DNA from: Peptoniphilus_A sp022767005
GTDB lineage: Bacteria > Bacillota > Clostridia > Tissierellales > Peptoniphilaceae
Length of the DNA: 64,000 nucleotides
Assembly: GCF_050315115.1 (NCBI RefSeq)
Contig: NZ_JBNPOJ010000003.1
Coordinates: 1 to 64,000 of the forward strand
Direction: 5' to 3'
In this document: positions 42,565 to 51,170 of the stretch, piece by piece
How positions within the stretch are numbered: the stretch's first letter is position 1
Layout of the letters: the number at the start of each line of letters is the position of its first letter
The notes under the pieces: model-generated
Told to the model about the DNA's origin: nothing
Seen by the model: the letters and a program-made list of their open reading frames with translations, nothing else
Database searches by the model: none
Made by a program: the position numbers and the translations under genes

Positions 42565-43272
42565 TTATCTAAACATTTCGTACATCACAATTGCCGCTGC
42601 AACTGATGCGTTGAGAGAATCAAAGTCAGAAAAGTTTGGAATAGTGATGATTTTGTCAGAATTTTTCAAAACATTTTTGGAAACGCCCTTGCCTTCGTTT
42701 CCTATAACTATGGCAACTTTACCTGAGAAGTCGCATTGTCTTATGTCTTCACCTTCTAAGTCCGTTGCGTAAATCCAAAATCCTGCATCCTTTAATTTTT
42801 CTATCGCTTGAGAAATATTTGTAACTTTTGAAACATCTATGTCGTAAATTGCGCCAGCAGATGCTTTTACAACAGTGTCATTAACTGTGGATGCTCTTCT
42901 ATTTGGAAAAATAATGGCATCTACTCCAAAAAAGTTTGAACTTCTTGCAATTGCGCCAAAATTGTGTGGATCTTCAATTTTATCCAAGATGAAAATCTTC
43001 GCATTTTCTTTGCCCTTAAGTTTATTTATAAGCTCTTCAAGTTCAATGAATTCAAAATCACTTACTAAAGCCACAACTGCTTGGTGATTTTTTGTGCCAG
43101 CAAGTTCTTCCAATTTTTCATTATCACTTGTAACTGTGGCCACTTTTAAATCTCTTGCCATTCCAATAATTTTTTTTATGGAACCAGTGGCATTTTTCCC
43201 AATATAAACTTTTTCTACTTCTTCATTTTTTAAAGCCTCAATAACTGGGCCTCTTCCATAAATATATTTCAT
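42565..43272 (-). CDS. rlmB: 23S rRNA (guanosine-2'-O-)-methyltransferase RlmB
   Basis: A 235-residue SPOUT methyltransferase of the TrmH/RlmB family. It has an N-terminal substrate-binding domain (YIYGRGPVIEALKN) and the knotted catalytic domain with LDKIEDPHNFGAIARS, VIGNEGKGV and IPNFSDFDSLNASVA. It would methylate the 23S rRNA P-loop guanosine. Its ATG overlaps the thyX stop. Confidence 0.93.
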   Translation of the reverse strand: MKYIYGRGPVIEALKNEEVEKVYIGKNATGSIKKIIGMARDLKVATVTSDNEKLEELAGTKNHQAVVALVSDFEFIELEELINKLKGKENAKIFILDKIEDPHNFGAIARSSNFFGVDAIIFPNRRASTVNDTVVKASAGAIYDIDVSKVTNISQAIEKLKDAGFWIYATDLEGEDIRQCDFSGKVAIVIGNEGKGVSKNVLKNSDKIITIPNFSDFDSLNASVAAAIVMYEMFR

Positions 43273-44030
43273 TTTAAATTCTTAAACTTCTCTCTAATTT
43301 CTCTTGCTTTGCCACAAGTCATTTTGCCTTCTGGGCATGGACCTGTAACACAAGCTGGACCTTCGTCTCTAAATAAAAGCGGTGCAACTTTCTTTACTTC
43401 TCTTAACATTTCTGTGGCAAGCTCTCTTATTTCCCATTGAGCTCTTTCACAACATCTAAGTGTAAAGAAGTGTTGAAGTGTTCTCACATTCATAGTTACA
43501 ACAATTTTTGTTTCACAAGCATTTGGAAATACATATCTCGCATCTTCAATAGACATTTTTTCCACAGCCTTTTTTGCCTTTTCTTCATCCATTCCCTTTT
43601 CTATAAGAGGTTTTGCATTTTCATTTACGAGAATCTCTACTAATTTATCGTAATCTTCTTGGTCTCTTTTCATTGCTTCTATGAAAATCTTCTTTGCCTC
43701 TTCGTTTTTTTCAATTTGTGGTGGAATAATGTATTCAAAACTATCTAGCTTTACATACCTTTGTGATTGTTGTGAATAGGATGCAATTCTGTGTCTTACA
43801 AGTTGATGAGTAAGTGTCCTGGAAACACCTTCAATTGCAAAGGTAAAGCTAACGTGTTCAAGTGGTGAAAGGTGAGAAAAAGACATAAGCCTATTTAAAA
43901 ATTTTTCTGTAGATTCTTCTGTCAAATTTTCTGTAATTTCTTCAACGCCAACTCTTGAATAGCAGAGTTTTGCTGCAGCAGCAATGGTTTTATCTGGGTC
44001 CATTGTGTGTGAAATAATTTTTACCTTCAT
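43269..44030 (-). CDS. thyX: FAD-dependent thymidylate synthase ThyX
   Basis: ThyX makes dTMP from dUMP using methylene-THF and FADH2. The 253-residue protein has the ThyX motif as RHRIASYSQQSQRY and the second signature FFTLRCCERAQWEIRELA. A cysteine-rich C-terminal tail (ACVTGPCPEGKMTCGKA) is an addition seen in some clostridial proteins. It sits between mrnC and rlmB and overlaps both, so it belongs to the cysS translation operon. Confidence 0.95.
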   Translation of the reverse strand: MKVKIISHTMDPDKTIAAAAKLCYSRVGVEEITENLTEESTEKFLNRLMSFSHLSPLEHVSFTFAIEGVSRTLTHQLVRHRIASYSQQSQRYVKLDSFEYIIPPQIEKNEEAKKIFIEAMKRDQEDYDKLVEILVNENAKPLIEKGMDEEKAKKAVEKMSIEDARYVFPNACETKIVVTMNVRTLQHFFTLRCCERAQWEIRELATEMLREVKKVAPLLFRDEGPACVTGPCPEGKMTCGKAREIREKFKNLK

Positions 44031-44434
44031 TTAGTCATCTCCTTAAATATTTCCCTGATTCTTTCGTATTTCTTTAAAAGATAGAGATAACCAAAGAGCG
44101 CCTCAACTCCTGTTGCTATCCTATAATCTATTGGGTCAGCATTTTTGGGAATTGTATGAGATTTAGCATTTCTTCCTCTTTTAAAGACTTTAAATTCTTC
44201 CTCTGTAAGTTTGTCTTCTATATTTTTAAAAAGTTCTTTCTGTGATTTTGCACGAACAAATTTAATACTTTCTCTGTGAAGCTTCTTTGGATTTTTGCGG
44301 ACATCGAGTATTTCACTTCTAACTAAAAGTTCAAAACAAGCATCGCCAATATATGCAAGTGCAAGGGGGCTAAGCTCTCGAACTTCGCCCTCTGTATAAT
44401 TTTTAACTTCTAAAAAACTTAAATTCTCTTCCAA
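44027..44434 (-). CDS. mrnC: Mini-ribonuclease 3 (MrnC)
   Basis: A 135-residue RNase III-like catalytic domain without dsRBD; it trims 23S rRNA termini. Marks: LALAYIGDACFELLVR with the catalytic Asp, KFVRAKSQ, RGRNAKSHTIPK and ATGVEALFGYLYL. The start is a TTG at 44434 inside the end of cysS. The gene order is as in Bacillus. Confidence 0.92.
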   Translation of the reverse strand: MEENLSFLEVKNYTEGEVRELSPLALAYIGDACFELLVRSEILDVRKNPKKLHRESIKFVRAKSQKELFKNIEDKLTEEEFKVFKRGRNAKSHTIPKNADPIDYRIATGVEALFGYLYLLKKYERIREIFKEMTK

Positions 44435-45816
44435 GTTGTTCCACTTCTCGTATCTTCTATTTCAATGCCCATTTTCTTTAACTTATCTCTAATTTCATCG
44501 GATTTGGCAAAATCTTTATTCTTTCTAGCTTCATTTCTTTCTTCAATTAGTTTTTCAATGTCCTCAGAAATTTCTTCTCTCTCGCCTTCCATAATTCCCA
44601 AAACTCTTGTAAGTTTCTTTAAAAGTTCTAAAGTTTTTTCTAGCATTTCCTTAGAATTATTTTCGTCAAGATTTAAGTTAATATCCTTTACTAAGTCGAA
44701 AATTGCAGTAATGGCATCAGCTGTGTTTAGGTCATCATCCATGGCATTTTCAAACTTTTCAACGTGCTTGTCAAAGGATTTATATAATTTTTCTTCTTCT
44801 GCTGAAATTTTTTCTACACTTGATTTTTCTATTGCATCTTCAAGTTTATACTTTGCATTGTATAGCCTCTTGCTTGAATTTTTTGTTTGTTCCATAACTT
44901 CTCTTGAAAAATTAATTGGTGAACGGTATTGAGTCGTCAAAAGGAAAAATCTCAAAACCTCAAGGTCAAATTCTTTTGAAACTTCTCTTACTGTAAAGAA
45001 ATTGCCCTTAGATTTAGACATTTTTTCGTTGTCAACTGTAATCATTCCATTGTGTAGCCAATAATTTGCAAAAGGCACTCCATTGCAAGTTTCTGATTGT
45101 GCAATTTCATTTTCATGGTGTGGGAATTGTAAGTCTTCGCCACCAGTGTGGATGTCAATATTGTCGCCGATAAGATCCTTTGCCATTACTGAACATTCAA
45201 TATGCCAACCAGGTCTACCTTCTCCCCAAGGTGCTTTCCAAAAAGGTTCCCCCTCTTTTTTGTTTTTCCAAAGTGCAAAGTCCATTGGATTTCTTTTGTT
45301 GTCGTTGATGTCAACTCTATGACCAGAAATTAAATCTTCAATATTTTTCTTTGAAAGCTTGCCATAATCCTTAGCATAGCTTATGTCAAAATAAACATCT
45401 CCATTGGATACATAGGCAGCTTTCTTGTCTATTAAAGTCTTAATAAAGGCAATAATTTCATTTATATGTTCTGTCGCCCTTGGATTTAGTGTTTCATAAT
45501 CGTAAAGGTGAAGTCCATTTGCATCTTTTTTAAATTCTTTAATAAATCTCTCTGAAATGTCAGTTACTGTTACACCTTCGTCATTTGCCCTGTTTATAAT
45601 TTTATCGTCAATATCTGTAAAATTAACAACAAATTTTACCTTTAAACCTTTATACTCAAAATATCTTCTCAAAGTATCGAATACAACAAGGGGTCTAGCA
45701 TTGCCAACGTGAATAAAGTTATATACTGTTGGCCCGCAATTGTATATTCCAACTTCTCCTTCTTTAATTGGCACAAAATCCTCTTTTTTTCTCGTTAAAG
45801 TATTGTATAATTTCAT
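44419..45816 (-). CDS. cysS: Cysteinyl-tRNA synthetase
   Basis: A 465-residue class I synthetase. It has the HIGH-type signature YNFIHVGNARPLV, KMSKSKGNFF for KMSKS, zinc-binding residues C28 (NCGPTVYN) and the C/H/E set at GWHIECSVMA and FPHHENEIAQ, and the C-terminal anticodon domain. The ATG at 45816 follows AGGAGG. A terminator-like hairpin lies just before it. Confidence 0.96.
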   Translation of the reverse strand: MKLYNTLTRKKEDFVPIKEGEVGIYNCGPTVYNFIHVGNARPLVVFDTLRRYFEYKGLKVKFVVNFTDIDDKIINRANDEGVTVTDISERFIKEFKKDANGLHLYDYETLNPRATEHINEIIAFIKTLIDKKAAYVSNGDVYFDISYAKDYGKLSKKNIEDLISGHRVDINDNKRNPMDFALWKNKKEGEPFWKAPWGEGRPGWHIECSVMAKDLIGDNIDIHTGGEDLQFPHHENEIAQSETCNGVPFANYWLHNGMITVDNEKMSKSKGNFFTVREVSKEFDLEVLRFFLLTTQYRSPINFSREVMEQTKNSSKRLYNAKYKLEDAIEKSSVEKISAEEEKLYKSFDKHVEKFENAMDDDLNTADAITAIFDLVKDINLNLDENNSKEMLEKTLELLKKLTRVLGIMEGEREEISEDIEKLIEERNEARKNKDFAKSDEIRDKLKKMGIEIEDTRSGTTWKRI

Positions 45817-45830
45817 AAGTCCTCCTATAA

Positions 45831-45852
45831 AAAAACGCCTCAATCGAGACGA
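45831..45852 (-). terminator. Terminator-like hairpin between the Nudix gene and cysS
   Basis: Minus-strand stem CGTCTC/GAGGCG (one T.G pair) with loop GATT, then seven T residues, all inside the 36-base gap. There is no room for a promoter after it, so cysS depends on readthrough or on a promoter inside the Nudix gene. Confidence 0.75.
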
Positions 45853-46347
45853 TTATTTAAAAATACCTTCAAAAAATTTTTCGTAGTAATCCAATCCTAT
45901 AAAAGTTTTGTCTTCAACCATTTTCTTTATCTTTGCTGGATCCGCAATATCAACAGCCATTACCTCTTCAGCTTGAAGAGTAATATCATCTAGGGAAATA
46001 TTTTTGTGTACCAGATAAATATAAAAAATTGTGTTTTTATCTATGATGATCCTCTTTAAGCGAAGTTCATCAGAATCTATGTCAATTCCAAGTTCTTCTT
46101 TAAACTCTCTAATCATGCCTTCCTTTGGCGTCTCTCCTGAAATAACAGATCCACCTGCAGAGCAGTACCACATTCCAGCAAAAGATTTTTTCTCGAGAGC
46201 TCTCCTTTGAATTATAAAATTACCATCATCTCTTAAAACCCAACCTTCAACAATAATATGATATTCGTTATTTTTTAACCGCTCGCCTTTTCTAATGACG
46301 CGTCTCTTCCATTTTCCCTTTTTATTATATACATCCCAATATTCCAC
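45853..46347 (-). CDS. Nudix hydrolase
   Basis: A 164-residue pyrophosphatase fold. The Nudix box is GGSVISGETPKEGMIREF followed by KEELGI, fitting GX5EX7REUXEEXGU. The N-terminus (WDVYNKKGKWKRRVIRKGE) resembles the isopentenyl-diphosphate isomerase-like Nudix branch, where the pattern RRVIxRG is common. The substrate is unknown. Confidence 0.85.
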   Translation of the reverse strand: MEYWDVYNKKGKWKRRVIRKGERLKNNEYHIIVEGWVLRDDGNFIIQRRALEKKSFAGMWYCSAGGSVISGETPKEGMIREFKEELGIDIDSDELRLKRIIIDKNTIFYIYLVHKNISLDDITLQAEEVMAVDIADPAKIKKMVEDKTFIGLDYYEKFFEGIFK

Positions 46348-46502
46348 GACAAAACTCCTTATGATTATTTTACACCATTTAGTAGTTTTTTAAAAGATGA
46401 AGAATGCTTTATTTAACCAAATCTTAGCTTTAAATAAAAATATTGCTAATTATTTTATATGCAGAATATCTATGCTTAGCCTTTACCTTTACAATATAAA
46501 AC

Positions 46503-46540
46503 AAAAAAAAGTTGCCACATTTAGTTAGCAACTTCTTTTT
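46503..46540 (-). terminator. Terminator of the histidine/one-carbon operon
   Basis: Stem AAGTTGC/GCAACTT (46509-46515 with 46528-46534) followed by T residues on the minus strand, just after the mutL-like gene. Confidence 0.88.
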
Positions 46541-46543
46541 GAT

Positions 46544-47887
46544 TTATATTTCTTCTAAATATTTATTTAATAATTTGTAGGAAGCTTCTTCATCTACGGT
46601 ACTAATTAGTCCAGCTGATGATAAAATATATCTTTTATCTAAATAATACTTTATCTTCCTATTGATTAGATATTTATCGTCTAAATCCTCTATTGCTGAG
46701 AGAATTTTTTTCGGCTCATTGGAATTAATGAGGGATCCACCAGTTCCGATAAACATTTCAGCCGGTCTTAAATCCTTCCCGTATTGTTCATAAATCGTCC
46801 TAGTAGGAGTTTTGACTTTTTTTATGTGACCAATATGTCTCATAAGTGAAGTGTGTGTAGCAATATAACATAGGACATTGTCAAAGAATAAATCTTCGTC
46901 ATTATCTGGAATATAACTCGTGTGATTAAAACGATACTCTGTTTTTTCCTTTGCGTCCTTTATTCCAAAGGAAAGGAAAGGTTCTTCACCAACTGATTCA
47001 TAAAGAGCAGTTGCTGAATATCTCATGCCCATATCGCCTTCCACAGTTCTCTTCTCAAAAGGTTCTTCAATTGGAGGTGAGATTACATTTTCTTCTCCAT
47101 AATATGTTTTGCCAATTGAATGAATGTCTGTCGTTGCTCCTCCAATATCCACAGATAAAATAACTTTATCCAAATATTTCGCATAGACTGACATTGCTTT
47201 TTGAACTGCAACTGGAGTTGGCAAGAGTATTTCAAAATCTCTACTGAGCAAATCAATTCCCTTAGCGTGAGCAATTGTCTTTATAAAAAGGTCGCCAATT
47301 GTCTTTCTAAGGGGTCTATAATTTATTGTATTTGTAGTTGGCATTACATTTTCTGTGAAGTCACAAGGAACATTTCCCTTTTGGAAGATGTCCCTTATTT
47401 CTTCATGAGTGTCAATATTACCTGCCACTACAACAGGCGTCTTAATACATCCCTTTGCAAGTTTTTTTGTATTGAAAATGATATTTTCTTTATTTCCATG
47501 ATCAGTGCCACCACATAAAACTATAATATCAGCACCAGAGTTTTTAATTTCATCTACATACTCGTCAGTAAGCTCATAAGAGTATACCTTTAAAATTCTT
47601 GCACCACTTGATAGCGATGCAAGCCTTGCTGCATCAGTGGTAAGATTTTTTGAAAATCCTATTGCTACAACTTTTAGTCCTCCAGATGCTGATGAGCAAC
47701 CTAATACTTTATCATATTTTACTTCAGTAACTTCACTTAATTTTTTAAAGGCATTGTTAAAGCCTTCTCTGACATCAGTTTCTACAGTGGTGTAGCTAGA
47801 TGCACTCCCGAGAATTTCATTTTTATCAGTATCCACTAAATTAAGCTTAGTATAAGTTGATCCAACATCGACTAAAAGATATTTCAT
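46544..47887 (-). CDS. MutL/GlmL-family glutamate mutase activator-like ATPase
   Basis: A 447-residue ASKHA-fold protein with LLVDVGSTYTKLNLVD at the N-terminus, GCSSASGGLKVVAIG, IIVLCGGTDHG and LSVDIGGATTDI. This is the MutL/GlmL type that accompanies coenzyme-B12-dependent aminomutases, probably as a reactivating chaperone. It follows fchA with an overlap of four bases. No mutase subunit is in the window; the products of the hut pathway (glutamate) could feed a mutase located elsewhere. Confidence 0.88.
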   Translation of the reverse strand: MKYLLVDVGSTYTKLNLVDTDKNEILGSASSYTTVETDVREGFNNAFKKLSEVTEVKYDKVLGCSSASGGLKVVAIGFSKNLTTDAARLASLSSGARILKVYSYELTDEYVDEIKNSGADIIVLCGGTDHGNKENIIFNTKKLAKGCIKTPVVVAGNIDTHEEIRDIFQKGNVPCDFTENVMPTTNTINYRPLRKTIGDLFIKTIAHAKGIDLLSRDFEILLPTPVAVQKAMSVYAKYLDKVILSVDIGGATTDIHSIGKTYYGEENVISPPIEEPFEKRTVEGDMGMRYSATALYESVGEEPFLSFGIKDAKEKTEYRFNHTSYIPDNDEDLFFDNVLCYIATHTSLMRHIGHIKKVKTPTRTIYEQYGKDLRPAEMFIGTGGSLINSNEPKKILSAIEDLDDKYLINRKIKYYLDKRYILSSAGLISTVDEEASYKLLNKYLEEI

Positions 47888-48510
47888 GTTAATTTTTCAT
47901 CTACAACTTTCATGATTTCAGCGTGGTTTTTTTCCACAACTTTTCTTGTATCAGCCATTTTTTCTTCTAATTCATGTCTGTAATCTTGATCTTTAAGTGA
48001 GTTTAAGTTGATGATTACATTTAAGAAAGCTCCGTGAACTGCGGCTTCAATATTCAATAAAGCTACTGCAACATCAGTGATTGCATTTGAATTTCCTTTT
48101 TCAGCTAATTCTCTCGCATAGTCATAAAGTTCTGTAACTTTAACCCCAAGTCCTAGAGGTACATCAATTGCATTTCTGTAACCTTCTTGAATTTTTTCAG
48201 ATCTAGCTTTCTTTTCTTCTTCCGTTTCCTTTGGAAGCTTCATAGCGTCCATAACTCCGTTAAAAGAGTTAGCGTCTTTATCAATGCCATCGACAAATTC
48301 ATCTTTATATTTTAATAATTCAGCTTGAATTTCTTCCATTCTATCAGAAACGTCCATATATTTTTTCTTTCCAATAGTTAAACCTGCAACCATTGCAAGA
48401 AGTGAAGCAGCCATTGATGCATTAAGTGCAGCAATAGATCCACCTCCTGGTGCTGGTGAATTTGAAGCAGTCTCATCTGCGAATTCTACTATAGTTAAAT
48501 CTTTAAGCAT
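47884..48510 (-). CDS. fchA: Formimidoyltetrahydrofolate cyclodeaminase
   Basis: FchA releases ammonia from 5-formimino-THF to give 5,10-methenyl-THF. The 208-residue helical protein has ANSPAPGGGSIAALNASMA, the FTCD_C signature, and helices typical of the family. It stands alone, not fused to the transferase as in mammals. It lies between fhs and the mutL-like gene. Confidence 0.93.
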   Translation of the reverse strand: MLKDLTIVEFADETASNSPAPGGGSIAALNASMAASLLAMVAGLTIGKKKYMDVSDRMEEIQAELLKYKDEFVDGIDKDANSFNGVMDAMKLPKETEEEKKARSEKIQEGYRNAIDVPLGLGVKVTELYDYARELAEKGNSNAITDVAVALLNIEAAVHGAFLNVIINLNSLKDQDYRHELEEKMADTRKVVEKNHAEIMKVVDEKLT

Positions 48511-48518
48511 TTTTCCTC

Positions 48519-50198
48519 CTAGAATAATCCAGTGATAACTCCGTCATTATCTATATCCATTTTATTGGCTGCTGGTACCTTTGGAAGTCCAGGCATTACC
48601 ATAATGTTAGATGTTTGAACAACTATAAATCCTGCTCCTGCTGAAACTCTTACATCTTGTATTTCTATATCAAAGTCAGTAGGTGCTCCCATTATGTTTT
48701 TATCATCTGTAAATGAGAATTGTGTCTTAGCTACACAAATAGGAAGTTTATCAAGTCCAAGTTCTTCAAGTTTTTTAACTTGTTTTTTAGCGGCAGTAGT
48801 AAATTTAGCTTGTCTACCTCTATAAATTTCTTTAACAATTGTATTTACTTTGTCAACTATGCTGTCATTTTCATCGTAAATAGGTTTGAAATCAGCTTTT
48901 TCTTCGTCGATTAATTCAACAACTTGTTTAGCTAAATCTTCTGCTCCTTCTCCACCTTTTTCGAAACATTCGCAAAGTGAAATTCTAACTCCAAGTTCTT
49001 TACAAAGTTCTTCTAATTTTGCTATTTCAGCTTCTGTGTCATCAGCAAATTTGTTGATTGCAATAATAGCTGGTACGCCAAATTTTTTGACATTTTCAAC
49101 ATGACGTCTTAAATTAGCAAATCCCTTTTCAAGTGCTTCAATATTTTCAGTCTTTAGTTCTTTTTTGTCTACTCCACCGTGCATTTTAAGAGCTTTAATT
49201 GTAGCTACTATAACTACTGCATCTGGAGAAAGGCCAGACATTCTACATTTTATGTCCATGAATTTTTCTGCACCAAGGTCAGCACCGAAACCTGCTTCTG
49301 TAACAGCGTAATCACTTGTGTTTAGTGCAAGTTTTGTAGCTAATATTGAGTTACATCCATGAGCAATATTTGCGAAAGGTCCACCATGAATAAAGGCAGG
49401 TGTGTTTTCAAGAGTTTGAACTAGGTTTGGTTTTAATGCATCTTTAAGAAGCATTGCAACTGCTCCTTGGATTTCTAGATCTGCAACTGTAACAGGATCT
49501 CCATCAAGGTTGTATCCAATTATCATTTTTGCTATTCTATTTTTTAAGTCTTCTATGTTTTCTGAAAGACAAAGAACAGCCATTATTTCAGATGCAACGG
49601 TTATCATGAAGTGGTCTTCTCTAGGGAAACCATCAGCTTTCTTGCCAAGAGAAATAACTACATTTCTAAGAGATCTGTCGTTCATATCAAGAACTCTATT
49701 CCAAGTAATTTGTCTTGCATCAATTCTTAGAGCATTGCCTTGGTGAATATGGTTATCTATGCAAGCTGAAATAAGGTTATTTGCAGCTGTCATTGCATGA
49801 AGATCTCCAGTAAAGTGCAAGTTAATATCTTCCATTGGAACTACTTGTGAATATCCGCCACCTGCAGCTCCACCTTTAACTCCAAATACTGGTCCAAGGG
49901 ATGGTTCTCTAAGTGCTACTGCAGATTTTTTTCCAATTCTATTAAGGCCTTGAGTAAGTCCAATAGAAACTGTTGATTTACCTTCGCCAGCTGGTGTTGG
50001 GCTAATTGCGGAAACTAAAATTAGTTTTCCGTATTCATTTTCTTTATCAATTCTTTTGATAGCTTCCCAAGATATTTTTGCTTTATATTTTCCATATTGT
50101 TCTAAATCGTCTTTTTCAAAACCAATTTTAGCAGCAACTTCTTCAATAGGAAGCATTGTTGCTTCATCAGCTATTTGTATGTCTGTTTTAAATGCCAT
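48519..50198 (-). CDS. fhs: Formate--tetrahydrofolate ligase
   Basis: A 559-residue enzyme interconverting formate, THF and ATP with 10-formyl-THF. It has the P-loop-like TPAGEGKSTVSIGL, EPSLGPVFGVKGGAAGGGY, the FTHFS motif GGPFANIAHGCNS and the C-terminal PGLPKVPAA. In a histidine-fermenting pathway it can run toward ATP synthesis. It is eight bases upstream of fchA. Confidence 0.96.
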   Translation of the reverse strand: MAFKTDIQIADEATMLPIEEVAAKIGFEKDDLEQYGKYKAKISWEAIKRIDKENEYGKLILVSAISPTPAGEGKSTVSIGLTQGLNRIGKKSAVALREPSLGPVFGVKGGAAGGGYSQVVPMEDINLHFTGDLHAMTAANNLISACIDNHIHQGNALRIDARQITWNRVLDMNDRSLRNVVISLGKKADGFPREDHFMITVASEIMAVLCLSENIEDLKNRIAKMIIGYNLDGDPVTVADLEIQGAVAMLLKDALKPNLVQTLENTPAFIHGGPFANIAHGCNSILATKLALNTSDYAVTEAGFGADLGAEKFMDIKCRMSGLSPDAVVIVATIKALKMHGGVDKKELKTENIEALEKGFANLRRHVENVKKFGVPAIIAINKFADDTEAEIAKLEELCKELGVRISLCECFEKGGEGAEDLAKQVVELIDEEKADFKPIYDENDSIVDKVNTIVKEIYRGRQAKFTTAAKKQVKKLEELGLDKLPICVAKTQFSFTDDKNIMGAPTDFDIEIQDVRVSAGAGFIVVQTSNIMVMPGLPKVPAANKMDIDNDGVITGLF

Positions 50199-50206
50199 AT
50201 ATTTAA

Positions 50207-51100
50207 TTACTCCTCAATTAATAATGTTTCAAGAACTTGTTCTTGTTTGAATCCTTCAATTTGCATATAGTAAGCTGCTGAATCAACTAGAGCTTGTAGT
50301 GGAAGAAGTCCAATAAGTTCAGTGTTGACAACAGTTACGCCGTATCTCTTAGCTTCTGATTTTACCATTTCAAGAGCTTGATAAATTGCAGTTTTTTCAA
50401 AGTTTACTAGATTCATTGATACTTGAGTTTGACCTTTTTCTTCAAGTTCAAGTCCAATAGCCTTAACAAATCTAAGTCCTCCACCAATGTGACGAACAGT
50501 TTTTGCAATTTTATCAGCAATAGCTAAGTCACTAGTGTTTAAGTTAACGTTGAATGCAACTAAATGGAATCTTGCTGCAACAGCAGTAGCTCCTGATTTT
50601 ACATTCATTTCTTGAGGGCCAAAGTCTGGTTTCCATTCTTCTTCCTTAATTTTTTCGAAGAATCCTTCGTATTGTCCTTTTCTAACTTTTGCTAGATTTT
50701 TTCTTTCTGGAGTGGAAGCTGCATCTTCATATAGATAAACAGGAATTCCCATATCGCCAATTGCTTTACCAACTTTTTTAGCATATTCAACACATTCTTC
50801 AGTAGTACATTCAGTTACAGGAACGAAAGGTACAACGTCAACAGCTCCCATTCTTGGGTGAGCTCCCTTGTGTTTTGACATATCAATAATTTCAGTAGCA
50901 ACTTTTACAGATTCAATAACTGCATCTATAACTGCTTCTGGTTCTCCAATTACTTCAACAACTAGTCTATTGTGGTCAGCATCTGGTTGATAATCGATTA
51001 ATTTAACATTTTCCTTTGCTCTAAAGCATTCTGTAATTTGTTCAACTTTCTTAAGGTCTCTACCTTCAGAATAGTTTGGAATACACATTACTCTTTTCAA
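50207..51100 (-). CDS. ftcD: Glutamate formimidoyltransferase
   Basis: A 297-residue transferase moving the formimino group from formiminoglutamate to THF. Motifs: CIPNYSEGRD, DADHNRLVVEVIG, KHKGAHPRMGAVDVVPFVP with the catalytic His, and YLYEDAAS. The deaminase domain is a separate gene (fchA). AGGAGG-like sequence precedes the ATG. Confidence 0.95.
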   Translation of the reverse strand: MKRVMCIPNYSEGRDLKKVEQITECFRAKENVKLIDYQPDADHNRLVVEVIGEPEAVIDAVIESVKVATEIIDMSKHKGAHPRMGAVDVVPFVPVTECTTEECVEYAKKVGKAIGDMGIPVYLYEDAASTPERKNLAKVRKGQYEGFFEKIKEEEWKPDFGPQEMNVKSGATAVAARFHLVAFNVNLNTSDLAIADKIAKTVRHIGGGLRFVKAIGLELEEKGQTQVSMNLVNFEKTAIYQALEMVKSEAKRYGVTVVNTELIGLLPLQALVDSAAYYMQIEGFKQEQVLETLLIEE

Positions 51101-51170
51101 ATGATTTCCTCCTATATGTTATTTAAACTTTTTTCTTACCTTACATATTATATATGATGTTTCTTAATTA

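Noticed and set aside
45817..45852. T-box leader for cysS
   Set aside because: The gap is 36 bases; there is no specifier loop or T-box sequence.
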